Below the pieces are notes generated by a model. The model made no database searches. It was given only the letters and a program-made list of their open reading frames with translations, and was not told the DNA's origin. A program made the translations under genes and the position numbers. A stretch of 64,000 nucleotides of DNA, taken from Protonemura montana. Taxonomy: Eukaryota > Arthropoda > Insecta > Plecoptera > Nemouridae. The stretch spans positions 20,121,940-20,185,939 of the forward strand of contig OX387606.1 of assembly GCA_947568835.1 (NCBI GenBank), written 5' to 3'. This document shows positions 20,430 through 31,693 of the stretch, piece after piece (positions within the stretch are counted from its first letter, which is position 1; the number at the start of each line of letters is the position of its first letter).

Positions 20430-23400
20430 CTGAGAAATCGAATCCCTGTTTTATTCAGGATTGCACGGAGCAGTCTTCATGTCATGCGACTTGTATCCAA
20501 TCTTAGACGACTTGAGCCCTCGAGCCCAAGATCAGGTGGTTGGCATACCTTTGAACTTGCCGGCGTTTCTCCTGTCCGAAGGGTGGCACTGAGGGGACAT
20601 TGGTCCTCCTAGGCCATAGAACTGATCCGAGTTGGTCGGAGTTGCCAGCTCTGTAAAAAAAGTCGAGATGCGTCGTCAAACACAGGCACTCGTTACCAGG
20701 GATCATAATTGAGAGTGCGATGCAATACTTGAGAAGATTTGGCTTTTGGCTGGAAACTTGAAAAGCTCTCCACAGAAAGGTGCTGTCAAATGCTTTTCCT
20801 CTTTCCAGCAAGTGAATGAAAATGTAGTGGCTTAAATTAAGCTACATTTCCAAAACAGGTTTTAATCGTTTAATTTGATGAGACAGGCAACGATGGGCTT
20901 AAAAATGTATTTCTAGAATTTGAAGTGTCAATTGACGCTTTGATATTAGAAGTATTAATGATCCTAATCTGTTCCGATGGCTCAATAACCCTCTGGTTCA
21001 GGAAGTGGACATTACAAGATGAAAGGATCCGCACATAGTAACGGCCTCTGTTAATGAATGAGGCGGCAAACGGGAAGGCGACCGGCACGAAACTGGCCCG
21101 CAAAAGCCCGACGATACAATTCGCCGATGTAATCGCGACGAGCTGCGAAAAATAATTTACGCCGTGCACCGAAGCGCACGGAATCGCGTTTTTGTACTTA
21201 ATCTCCGCGCGGCGAACGCGGTTTCGATTACATCGAACTCCGGATCTCGCGCGACGCCGTCTTTCTGGCGTCGCGACGCCCATGCCGATGCGCGCGCCGC
21301 GTTGTGCGGGCGTCGAGTTGCTAAGCGTCTAATGAAAGAACTCGAGGATTACAACTCCACCCGGATAACGCTTTCTTATTATTGGAAACTTAGGCTTAGT
21401 GCATAGCCTGGGCTTTACCGGTACTGGGGGAGCAAATACGTATGTGCTACGCAACATGGGTATTATGCAGTTATTAGGGGTAAGACTAGACTCGGTGAAG
21501 TTCAGAGCTTAAGTCGTTGGCTGAACACTCTAGCCAGTAATTAAAACTACAACATTGAAGTCGATATGTAACGATATGTAACGATATGTGGGGACATTAG
21601 TTGCAATGCACACTAGTTCATTTATTGTACGGTCTTACAGTGTACACCAAACCCAATACATAAATTCGTCGACATTGATTCACTAGGTAGGTAACATCAA
21701 CCCATAGAATGGTCGCAGCAATCCCGTGTTCGTTAATTCAATCATTACTGAAACTGGGTGCGTCTATTGACGTGTTAATTACCAGCCAGTAATTATCGCC
21801 TTTCATGCAGCGCGCCAACAGCGCCGCCGCACGAGCGCAATATTTAAACTCGCTATTCAAGCCCTTTAGTTAGTCACAGTAAGCGGAGAAATTGCAGAGG
21901 GCTTAGCGCGACATCGGCACACACAAAGATTGTGTAGGTCGAAGTCGTTAATTGGAAAAAAGATTAGTTTCAGTGTGAATAATTACAATATAGTGTACGC
22001 CAGAGTATTCCGCCATTAATAACATCGAGAGGAGAGTTCGGTATATTATGGTAATTGAAATGGGACATAATCGCCTCCATTGAATTGCTGTCTGTGCTGA
22101 GCCAAGAGAGTGGAAACACGATATGCGATGCCGGAGAGTAGCGGTGGGCTAAGGGTGAGTTGTGGGCGGTGTGGGGGGGGGGGGCGACTCATCAATTACA
22201 ATTATTCGTTAATGCGCTTAGTGTGTTATAAGTACTCATAACTAGTTACGTGCGAGGACGTGCGAGGAAGGATATTTGCATCGGAGTTTCAAGCACGTGA
22301 TTATGACAAGCATCTGCTCGCTGGAAACGGACAAGCTTTGTCAATCGATTCGGAAATCTATGTGTGTCAATCGAAAATCGCAGTCGATGTCGACATATGA
22401 ACGCGACAGAATTTATTTTACTGACTTTACCAAGTTAATACCAAATAATTTGTAAATTATACATTTTGATGCACTTTGTAATCCCATGCGCTCGAATTAA
22501 CATGATTAAACTCATTTCGATAACAAAACAAAATAAAAAATACTTAAATGCATCAGCTTCATCAATATCGATCGGCCAAGAGCCCGGTGTGGATTATCAT
22601 ACCCGTTGTATGATACATGTATACACATGTATATCACAGATCATGTATATAACATACGTAGGTATAACGGTATACGTACACCTCCATGCATGTCACATAT
22701 GAAAAAATATATAAGTATGTATATATATATATTTTTACATATGTAAAAAAATATACCTGCACTGATAAAAACATGATTTTATTGTAACTGTTTATGAAGC
22801 TAAACTCGCAATTGTCGAATCTGACGATTTGATGCTGGAAAATAATGCTGACCTCTCATGATGTGAAGTTGTCGTGCCATCTCTTGGCGATAGAAGGCGC
22901 GGTCCTGTCGCTCCAGAGAAAGCCTAGCGACGGTCCACAGACGTTCCTCCGAGCTCTCCTGCTTGCCAAGTCCTGGAAACAGGACGCACTCTTTGAAAAC
23001 ACTGTGCACCTTCATAAACATGACCATTGGAAACGGAAGACCTTGTTTCGGGTGTGTATCCTCCTTAGGGCACAACCCCTTCATAGCTGGGCATGCACCG
23101 CAATACGACAGTAACAGACATCTAGCATTTGCAGAAATGTAAGACTACGAAATCCAATTATTTGTCGAATTGATCTTACCTTCGGGGTTCGGTTTAATGT
23201 CGATGGTTGGCGCTTGTTCAAGATCCTAGAAAAGAGAAATCATGTTTGAAAGAAAAGATCATATCATCAAATGAGCCATGTGCGTAACAAAATTGGATAT
23301 CACAATGATCAAGAGCTTTTAAGATATGTTTCAAAAAGTATTTGACGGAAGCCAGCAAGAGAACGCGCACAAAAGGACTCGGGCGAGGCGAAAATAGTAT

Positions 23401-26400
23401 TCGCAGAATAAGTTGCCAGAAGAATATCTGCAAGCCATAATTGAGTGAAGAAGGATTTTGCCGAAATGGGTGCAGAAGCTTTCAAAAATAACAAATAGTG
23501 AGTTTAGGTAAGGGTAAAGGTTGTAACTTCGGCGCACATGGGGGTATTAACCAGCAGAGAAACCTGTACTTTCTTGAGCTTTATTTTGGAATTGTCCTTC
23601 CCAAGAAAGATCGACAATGAGACGAGACCCGACTCAAGTGGCCCCGATCCCAACAGAGGACCAAAGTGGATGTGTAATAGCAAATAAAGCCAGCATCTGT
23701 ACAGTGATTCGCGAAGACATGACTGGTGTCTGTAAGTATCCCCCTGGTTCCACCCCCGTCGCCCCCCGAGCTGGCGGCCCCCAGGGATCCATCATTGTCG
23801 TCCCAGAGAGCTCTTGCCGTCACCAATATTGCCCCGAGATTGTTTCCTCTCCCAAACAACGGCCATAACAATGTATCAGACTGGAACGGAAACAATTTCG
23901 AAACAAGGTTTTCTCCTATTTTATTATCCTTACAAAACTACATTCGATTTATTTCGAATGATCAATTTTGGCCAAGTTTAAAAATAAGTTTGTCGTGAAA
24001 AGAAATATACTTAAAGAGATCGGGAAAATCGGTTTGGTAGTTATTTTCTGTGTGCGCGGCCTGCACGGGTGTATACACATATAGTGATTCGTTTCCGGGA
24101 AATCGGTCGTGCGTTGGCGGGGATTGCTATTCATCCCAACTCGTACAGGCAATCTGACTGCACTGATAGCATCAGCCCTCCGCTCCTGACAGGAATATCA
24201 CAAGGACTTACACGGGGAGTTGGCGAGCATTAAAAAAAACCACACAAAGCATCTCACAAGCGCGAACCCACGCTGGAATGCGGCGGCACCATATACACAT
24301 ACCCTGTACACAGACAACCGTCATAACATAATAACAAGCAATATGTTTGTATTTTTTTGCTATGTTTGCTGTTTATATAGGTATGAGATCCATATATTAA
24401 AGTGTAGCGCATTAATTCTCTTGTAATATTTATAATGGCATAATGGCTTAATAATGCTTGTAGCTGAACGATCAAACATGGGTGAGAGCACTTTATTTGA
24501 TTATCTCATTTCAATTGTTAGTTAGAGACAAGTCAGCGCTCACAGAATATTCGTAATGCATTCAATAGCGCAGACTACTAATTTCAGTACTCGAAGAAGG
24601 CTCAGGTCTTCCCAAATGTCCTTAACGCTTCGAACAAGCTTAGCCGGTTGACTATAGTCCGGTTCGGAATCGGATTCCCATTTGTATTGTGCGAGGACCT
24701 ATCTTCTAATAGATTAGTTTATTGTAAAGCTAGCAAATTTAGGAGGGAGAAAAAATTAATTACATTATTTTTTTCGACACAACTTGACTGGCCAAGAGGA
24801 TCATGATTTCACTTGACCTTGGAAATAAGTGGAGGTGCCATGGTACCCGGCACCTCCACCAGGTTGTCAAATTGTGGTCATGTCTGAGGATCCTGTCATT
24901 GTTTGACCGAAATATTCCTAGTACCATTGAATGCTACTTCCACACGTAACCTCTGAATAAGTTCTCGAAGAAATAATGTGATTTTGTTGAAAAGTAGCGT
25001 GCGGTAGACTGTGTATGCCTCTTTGATAGGGGCACGTCGCGGCCGAATGTAATTCCGACAAAGCTATTTGAATCAGTGTCAGAGCACCTTTGCAAGGCTG
25101 CTCCACTCGAGTATACACGTGGCGTTGTGGTTATTCGTTTACAAAATGCTATAGAAAAGTCCCCTGAGCATTGTTGCACCAAAGAAGTGCACTGTACAGA
25201 TTAGTAAACTGCACGGAATACGATCAATATGGACAAATAGTTTGGTTTTCTCAGGCAAATGACAAATTTGAGACAAAATTGTACTATTAACAGACGTGTG
25301 TACGATTCGAACAAAACTGAACTTGAAACAGTCAGTTAAAATCTCGAAAAGTTTAGTGTTCGACATCAGGGCGAGTAGTTCTTGTAAGCCGAAGGCGTGC
25401 CCTATATGTAGGTACACACACACACAGACAATGCTCGGTACCTCAGCAGACTATAGATTAGGCATAGTACCTACGCTCTCAATGGATTAAACAATCCCTA
25501 GCCCGAACGCCGGGGGCGAGGCTTTTTGCGCGTTTGTTTGAGATGAAATTAAAAGCACTGTTATGCAAAGCTCATTCTGATAATAAGGAATTAAAATATT
25601 AATTTTCTAAACGATGACGTGAGCTAACAGTGACTCCTAGCTGTACGGAGAAGACCGCGATCTGCTCTCGGTCTTGTTTGTACGAAGCATTATTCATTTG
25701 CTTCTCGAATGGATTGAAGTTAAGGGATGAGAATATTTTAGTTGGTTAAACGCTCGAAGGGGGTTGGTTCTTGGTGGGAGAGAGACGATCCACCGGTCGG
25801 CTGTATTTTTTCGAGGGGAAATGTCACAGGGTAACCTTTATTTTTCTATACCTGGCGCGCCGAAAGCCTTGTTCGGTGACATATTTCTCCTCTAATTACT
25901 TTTCTTTTCTCAAAGCCTAGAAACGTTAAACATAAGCAACCCTTGTATCTAATTTACTTCAAATTATGTTTCCTTATTAACAAACTCTTGCGCCAAGATA
26001 AATTGGCGTGAATACTTAGATCCGTTCAAGTGACGCCTGATTCTTAAGAGTTTAGCGTCAGACGTCGCTCTTGGCGTCGCGTCATGGGGGAGGGGGGGTG
26101 TCACGACGCGTGTGGTGAAGAGAGCATGACATTTCGACGTCGTGGTGACAACTTGGGAGCGAGAGGTGCCCTTTGAAAAACCGCGAGCACGTCGGAAACA
26201 TCGAACCGGGATTCGCGCATTCCGCCGCCAAAAGTATTTTCCCTTGTAGCTGCGTAATCTTGCGAAATATAACTCCAAAAAACCTAGAGCTAAGGTGAAA
26301 AAATTAAGAAGCAAAAGCGGGGTAATTAAAAATTAACAGAGTTTAGTTTTATCAGCTCGTAGTCATTTTTATTGCCAAGAGTTTAAGCCGCTTGAAAAAA

Positions 26401-29400
26401 AAACAGCTTGTTATGTATCCATCTCGCGCGAAAGGTAATTTACTAGATTATGTAGCGACTGGTTGTTGCAAAAGAGTGTGCGGGGGAGGGGAGGATATGA
26501 AGTGATGAATAAAAATCATTATGTTTTCTTGAGAGATGCAGAGGCCTGCCACCGAGTGCGCCACACGGCGTTTTAAAATGGCCCCTGACATTTTCGCCCG
26601 GCTGCGCCACCCCTTGCTACTCTACCCGTAAACTACAGCATTGGTTGACATTGTCAGCAAACAATGGACGCTTGTCCAAACAGAATTGTAATCATTGTAA
26701 AAGGTTAGACTGTATTTCATAGTTAATATACTCACAAAGGATGAGCGGGTACAGTGCGTACGTGGCGACGCGGTATTAGAGCGCCCACGAATGCGAAAAA
26801 GAATTTTACCACGCGGCTACATTTTTGGGGCTGATTTCTTGTGATAATTTTACTGTCTGAAAGCTGGCGATATAATTCTGTTAGTTTTAACAAATCAAAA
26901 AATGAGTTTATATATTTTATTATAACTAGATCTCATCTAGAATCAATATAAATCTTGAAGGGACACAATAAATCCTTTACCAAGAAGTTTGTGTGCCCGT
27001 GCATGGAGACATCGAAGTACTTTCCAAGTCATACCCTGAGATAGAAACGGCCTCCCATCCAAAACATGATGGCTCACCACGATTTTACTGAACACTGAGA
27101 ATGGTATAATCTGCACCACTTAATACTATCACTTGACAATCAAACGAACCTAGCCTCCTTGCATATTAGCAAACTGATTGCCGTGTGCAAAAATTTGCAC
27201 CGGGTCGAGTGTAAATGCAGGTGGCCCAGTTCTCGGATAGACTGTATGTCTAGCATATGATTAAACGTTGAATAGAGGCTCGAGCAAGCGGAACGTCGAC
27301 ACGTACTTTTAAAGGGCTGTGAGGGTTGATTTAATGGATGATGATGTTTAAGGGCGGAACCTTATGGTGGTGCACGGGACCGGGGGATGAGGGGTGAGAG
27401 GTGGGGGGGGGGGGGGGGGGGGGGGGATCTTGTTTCTATATTCAACTCTCAAGTGATCGCCGCTTAATTTCCTATTGTAAACACCGGCAGGGTGGCAGGC
27501 AGGGTGGCAGGCAGGGTGGCAGGGTGGGTGGCAGGCAGGGCGAGCGGGCGGCCTGGTCAAATATTGGACCTGGGTGGCCGCTGATCACTAAGCACTATGT
27601 GTGTACTGCCGAATTAGTAATTAATTGCACCAGGTTTATATAATCACACGAGGTGCGCAACGATTATTGCCAACCTATTGTTGATCGCTGGGTAATTTTC
27701 CGATTAGGTTAGATGTGGTTGGTGCGTTTTTTTCAAGTTGTCTTTTTTTTTTGAATATGCCTGACCATAGGAAGTTACAATGCGATATTAAATAGTTGTA
27801 AGAACAGGAAAAGCGTCTGAGATTTTTTGTTAAATGGCTTAAAATCAGAGGTCTGACCCGCGTCAAACTGATATCAATTTAAAAACCGAATTTGCTGGCC
27901 TGTCAAATGTATTAAATATTAAAAATCCTGGCTAATGAGCACCTGAGTTTTGTTGCACGTAGGTTTGTACCTAATTTTCAAAATCCAGATCTTATCTCTA
28001 ACAATCACAGTACTTATCATCCATTGAATCCTATGACATAAAAAATGTCATGAACCGCATCATTATTTCTGTGAAATATAAAGGTTTCCCTGACGAATTA
28101 AGTGAGATCGTTTAATTGGGCTCGATCTAGCCAAGCAGATAGCGTTATTCAAGTGACACTATTATCAAATTTATTGAGTAGAACATGTAATTTTTGTTAT
28201 TTATTCGTGCATTATTGAACACCACATCGGATCGCGTGCACCTAGCAGCGGGTGCTTGAATGCATGGCTTCAGTACAAAGCATAATTTCCCATTGCTTTT
28301 ATTATAATTTATATGAGCTTGAAGTCTGAACCAATAACAAATGTGGGAGATCTGATACCTTCTTCTTAAAGGATGTGTTTCATGAAGACACTTTTCGCAT
28401 CGTGTTATTGGTAACCATTTCGTGGTTGGTAGAAATACGGTTTCCCACTTTTAAAATTGCTGTGACACTTTCTTGGGTCCTATATTTCAACTTCAGAGTA
28501 CCAGTGGAAAGTTTGTAACCCACTAGTTTTCAGTATTAATAAAAACATATCTTGAACCAATTTTACCATAGTAATTCGTAAAAATAAATAAAAAAAAACC
28601 CAAAATCTTCAAAAAAACAAATTCGTGCGATTTGCAGTGGATATTTTGCGCCTTACATGTTTAAGGGCACCAAACATATAATCGTCTCTTTCGGTACGCC
28701 TGTTCTTTTACTCAACCTTTATGTCCGAATCAAGTCACGTGCTCTCAGAAGAAGCTAGCGGTTGATTATCTTTGCAAGAGTGTGTAAACGAAGTTCTAAG
28801 TTAATTTCAGTCGAAAGTCACAAGAGAGTGATAACACTTCCTCTAAGCAGACAAGTTTTTTTTTTCTCTCCAAATGACGAGCTTGTGAATTTTAACGAGC
28901 ATTAAAAGAAGGGAGTTAATGACACGAAGCGCGCGCTAAAGTTTGCGGAAACTGCTTGATTTTAAAGAAAATTCTCTTGCATGTCAAAGAGACCAAGAAC
29001 GTTCTTTTATACATTTCTTAACGGTGAACAATTTAAAAAATGCCAGTCAATCCTGACAAGCACCACACGGGGAAACAAAGAATTACCGCGACATTTCTAG
29101 AGTACTTATTCAGTGATTATTTTATCATCAATTACATGATCATTATCCTGAACGGGACGCTTTTGTGACTGTGAAGAATGCGAATTGTTTGAGCGTCGTT
29201 CCACTGTCTTGTGTGCGATGGTCACGTCCGAGTGGTTCCGCTGCCGCTCGACGTGTACCCCCCGACGCCTAGTGTGGGTGAACAGGAGTTAGAGAAAGAG
29301 TGGGAGGGGGAGGGGGCAATTTCGACGGCGATTACCTACCTATTTGTTTGTTTAGTAACAACCGCTAGACCGTAAACCACTCCAATAATAATAATAATAT

Positions 29401-31679
29401 GTGACAACGCGGTGGCAGCGTGGTATTTTGATCAATAATTGACTGCTGCAAGATTGAATGTATAAAGAGTGAGCATCAGCGTATTACTCCAATTTACTTT
29501 CATGTCAATGTGCCTCGGTTTTTATTGAATCGAGAATTGACTAGTAATTCATTTTGTAGCACATGCATTCGCGGAGGCGTAATTTGCTCGCCACTTCGAC
29601 ACTCTATCTGTCACATCGGCGATTGGAAATTGTGGAAAAAAAAACTTTTGAAGGAGTTTACTATGATAACGCCTTTTTTTCATATTTGGGTAAACTGTAA
29701 GATGCTAGAGACCCTAAATTTCGTTCCAAAGCATTTGGACCACTTAAATAAAACGGGGGTCCATTTTGAATGCAATTTTAAAGTTTTAAGTCTTTCTGTT
29801 TTCCCGATGTCTCCAAATTTCTAGGCTTGCTTTTTTGTTAAGCACAGTCAATTTTCGATAATTTTAATAACGTAAAATTGGTTCATCCCGTTTCATCCTC
29901 CCAAGAAAAATGAACGTCTTCAGTCTTTGCGAGTATAGTTCTAGCCAGTCACACGTACCCATATGCAAAAGCTAACCAGTTTTGGGTGACCGAAGAAGCC
30001 AGTGAGTTTCTCCTTTGTAGCCAACAAGCTCTGGGTAGAGATCAGAGGGAAGCAAAATAATTACCTCTTACTCAAAACAATCTCCGCAATATTCCTAAAA
30101 TAAGCTAACGTAGAGAAGTAGAACTTACATGCTCCCGATGCAGCGTCCAGGGCGTCGTGATGCCGACGCTGGCCGTCTCCTGAGCCGGCGCCTCCTCCTC
30201 GGTCGTCTCAATGTCCACGACGGCCTCCTCGTCGCTAGCGTCACCGTCTTGCCTCCCATCCTCTTCGTCGGCTCGCGGCAACGCCGGGAAGACCGGGCGA
30301 AACGCCGAAGTGTACAGCCGCTCCTGTCCCAGTGCCGTCGCTGCCCCCACGGGAGCGAGCAGGGGGTCGGGTTGCGGGAATCCTAGCAGCGGTCCGCGTT
30401 TCCCTAGCCAGGGAATCGCCCCGTACGGTGGGAAAGGAAACTGATGCTTCATGGCGCCCGTGTGATGCCAGACGTAGTCCATGACGAGGCTTCTGGACAA
30501 CGGCAGCGAGAGGTCGGGAAACGGAGGAACTCGCGGGGCAGGATGTGGGGCCGTCGTCAGCGGGAACTGTATGATGGCTGGCGGCGGAGATTCGACTTGA
30601 TGCTTCGGAACTTTGGCCGGAGTCGGCGTCGACGAATGCTGCGACGTCGACGAGGACCCCAGCAGCCGTTTCCTCGTGCCCCCGTTGAACATGGCTTTGA
30701 CGTCTTCCCACGCGTGAACGACCTCGTCGGGTGGCGCCCCGCTCAGCTTGAGGTGGCGCCTCCACGAGTTGAAGTTGGCTGCGTCAGGCTGAACGTACTT
30801 GGCGGCGGGCCCAGTGCGATGCGAGTGAAAGATGAATTTGTTCGGCGAGAAGAACAGGCCGCAGAGCTGGCACTTGATACACTTGGCTCGCGATGAGTTG
30901 TACCTCGCTGGCAGGAACGAGCCGCGGCAACCCCAGGCGCACTCGTGGTGCACGGTGAACGCAAAGTCCTCGGGTAGTCGAGGGGGGGCGTTGTCGCCCA
31001 GGAACGACTTGCACAGACGGTCAGCCTCGCGCCGCGTTATCATGCCTAGACCAGAGCAAATGGTTTGCTTGACATGCGTTGGGGGTACTGATAGTTCATC
31101 ATAACGATCATAACTTGGAATTACTCCCAAGTAGTTCCACATTCACACACCGTACTAACGAAGTAGCCGGCATTTCCCCTGAAAACAAAACGCAACACAA
31201 GAAATATGCTGAGGGGCTTACCACAGCGCCGTGACGAGACGGGCATTGCGCCAGCTCTGCGCAGGATTTCCAGCTGCACAGGAGTGCACTGCACGCAGGT
31301 AATGCCGAGGGCGACCCTTCGGTTGTGGATCTCGTTGTAGCTGAAGTCCTTGAGAAGGGTGTTGGATATTTGGGCGAGACACAGTCTCTCCAGAGACTCG
31401 ATCACGAGCGAAACGATCGGGATACCGTAGAGCAGGACGGTACCGACCTGAGGAGAAACAGGGACTTCAATTGTGACCTGCAATCGAAAGCGGCCCGGGT
31501 AATGAACATTGACACACCGGAACGCCGAAATGCCGACACGTGTGGATGTTTGTAGGTGTAGGACTCACGTGGTTGGGTTTTCCGGTGGCGATTTGGTCTC
31601 CGGCCGGAGTCCGATCCTTGCGACCGATGGCCGACGCCATCGGACCGACGCCTCCTGACGCCACGACACCGACGTCCAT
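20305..31679 (-). CDS. fuss: SKOR/Fuss, Ski-family SMAD-interacting corepressor (seven coding exons)
   Basis: Coding exons in transcript order are 31679-31569, 31447-31222, 31045-30129, 23225-23180, 22972-22853, 20650-20549 and 20429-20305, totalling 1647 nt or 548 residues. All introns are GT-AG and all phases agree. SKOR proteins (Drosophila fuss, vertebrate SKOR1/2) are nuclear corepressors of Ski/Sno type acting in postmitotic neurons. The Ski/DACH fold is in exon 2 (VLLYGIPIVSLVIE, RLCLAQISNTLLK, NEIHNRRVALGITCVQC). Exon 3 carries the SMAD4-binding/SAND-like domain (HECAWGCRGSFLPARYNSS, KCIKCQLCGLFFSPNKFIF) and NSWRRHLKL, AWEDVKAMFNGGTRKR, plus the SKOR motif SAFRPV. Exon 5 has RQEMARQLHIMRE, matching the vertebrate C-terminal coiled coil (REEMVQQLQIVRD, from memory). 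The protein then ends differently from vertebrates, with AQHGGSKMALDCSTCHQLY and ITH. The start ATG lies in CCCGGGATGG, a good context. Exons 1-3 are certain; exons 4-7 are a reconstruction. Confidence 0.85.
20549..20650 (-). CDS. fuss: SKOR exon, inferred
   Basis: 102 nt. Acceptor TTTTTTTACAG, donor TCAAAG|GTATGC. It completes codon G|AG (E) and reads LATPTNSDQFYGLGGPMSPQ, then CHPSDRRNAGKFK plus one base. The in-phase junction on both sides is the main support. A longer open frame through this region uses a different, wrong frame. Confidence 0.65.
21060..21330. promoter_or_regulatory. GC island in SKOR intron with CGACGCC motifs
   Basis: A GC- and CpG-rich patch in AT-rich surroundings. 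It contains the perfect palindrome GGCGTCGCGACGCC at 21267-21280, plus GCGACGCCGT and GGGCGTCGAG. The open frames on both strands here are composition artefacts. A TATA/initiator-like arrangement follows at 21841. Confidence 0.4.
21841..21880 (+). promoter_or_regulatory. TATA/initiator-like core promoter inside SKOR intron
   Basis: TATTTAAA at 21841-21848 precedes TTAGTCACAGT by about 28 nt, a reasonable arthropod TATA-Inr spacing on the + strand (antisense to SKOR). It would drive an unknown, possibly noncoding, transcript. No exon was identified. Confidence 0.2.
22605..22765. repeat. AT-rich overlapping palindromes
   Basis: Dense short palindromes: ACATGTATACACATGTATAT, GGTATACGTACAC, TGCATGTCACATATG, and TATATATATATATTTTTACA next to ATATGTAAAAAAATATA. 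It looks like a degenerate CA/TA microsatellite that can extrude cruciforms. Confidence 0.5.
22853..22972 (-). CDS. fuss: SKOR exon: C-terminal coiled coil, inferred
   Basis: 120 nt. Acceptor GTCCTGTTTCCAG, donor GAGAG|GTCAGC (a weaker donor). It codes (G)LGKQESSEERLWTVARL, then SLERQDRAFYRQEMARQLHI and MR. The R.EM..QL.I.R pattern matches the SKOR C-terminal helix, which ties these 3' exons to SKOR despite the 6.9-kb intron. Confidence 0.75.
23180..23225 (-). CDS. fuss: SKOR short exon (46 nt), inferred
   Basis: Acceptor TTTCTCTTTTCTAG, donor GAAG|GTAAGA. It codes DLEQAPTIDIKPNPE plus one base. It enters in phase 0, as left by the previous exon, and exits in phase 1, as needed by the next one, 207 bp away. 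It has no start codon and is too short for an open-frame scan. Confidence 0.7.
27403..27426 (+). repeat. Poly-G run (24 G)
   Basis: 24 consecutive G, followed 60 bp later by the GGCAGGGT repeat. Both lie in the SKOR intron, so the transcribed strand would be C-rich in the pre-mRNA. Confidence 0.9.
27486..27541 (+). repeat. GGCAGGGT minisatellite
   Basis: Units GGCAGGGT and GGCAGGCAGGGT with minor variants, about 55 bp. G-rich with G-quadruplex potential. It creates a CHPA-repeat frame on the minus strand that is not a gene. Confidence 0.75.
30129..31045 (-). CDS. fuss: SKOR exon: SMAD4-binding domain and linker
   Basis: 917 nt. Acceptor GCTCTGGTCTAG, donor GAGCAT|GTAAGT, leaving phase 0. 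It begins (G)MITRREADRLCKSFLG and contains the zinc-coordinating Cys/His block and FHSHRT. A Pro/Ser-rich, low-conservation linker follows, then TSAFRPVFP and an acidic stretch (DEEDGRQDGDASDEE). Several long antisense frames over this exon are shadows of its GC-rich coding sequence. Confidence 0.95.
31222..31447 (-). CDS. fuss: SKOR exon: Ski/DACH domain
   Basis: 226 nt from VGTVLLYGIP to SSRRC plus one base. Acceptor TTTCTCCTCAG, donor TGTG|GTAAGC. Near-identical to vertebrate SKOR in the core: ITCVQCTPVQLEILRRAGAM. Confidence 0.95.
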
Positions 31680-31693
31680 CCCGGGAAGTCGCT
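31569..31693 (-). CDS. fuss: SKOR exon with start codon
   Basis: A possible acceptor TTCCTGTCAACAG ends at 31694. That gives 14 nt of 5' UTR before the ATG at 31679-31677. The exon codes MDVGVVASGGVGPMASAIGR and ends ATGKPNH at the donor CAC|GTGAGT. Vertebrate SKORs have KPNQ at the same point. If the acceptor is not used, the exon simply extends upstream as 5' UTR. Confidence 0.7.

Larger units (their letters stand above)
23226..30128. other. Large SKOR intron (about 6.9 kb)
   Basis: Inferred intron between the linker exon and the 46-nt exon. It holds a 24-nt poly-G run, a GGCAGGGT-type minisatellite and a small GC patch with GGCGTCGCGTC at about 26058-26070. No supported exon on either strand was found. 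An additional alternative SKOR exon cannot be excluded. Confidence 0.5.

Noticed and set aside
20870..21406. 137-codon minus-strand and 80-codon plus-strand frames
   Set aside because: Open frames within the GC island; neither shows family motifs, and the SKOR transcript model passes over them as intron.
25964..26314. 116-codon minus-strand frame rich in Arg
   Set aside because: Overlaps a GC patch with GGCGTCGCGTC; no homology recognised and no exon borders. Cannot be called a gene.
30241..31104. Long overlapping frames on both strands across SKOR exon 3
   Set aside because: Shadows of a GC-rich coding exon; only the frame with the SMAD4-binding domain and splice-compatible ends is supported.
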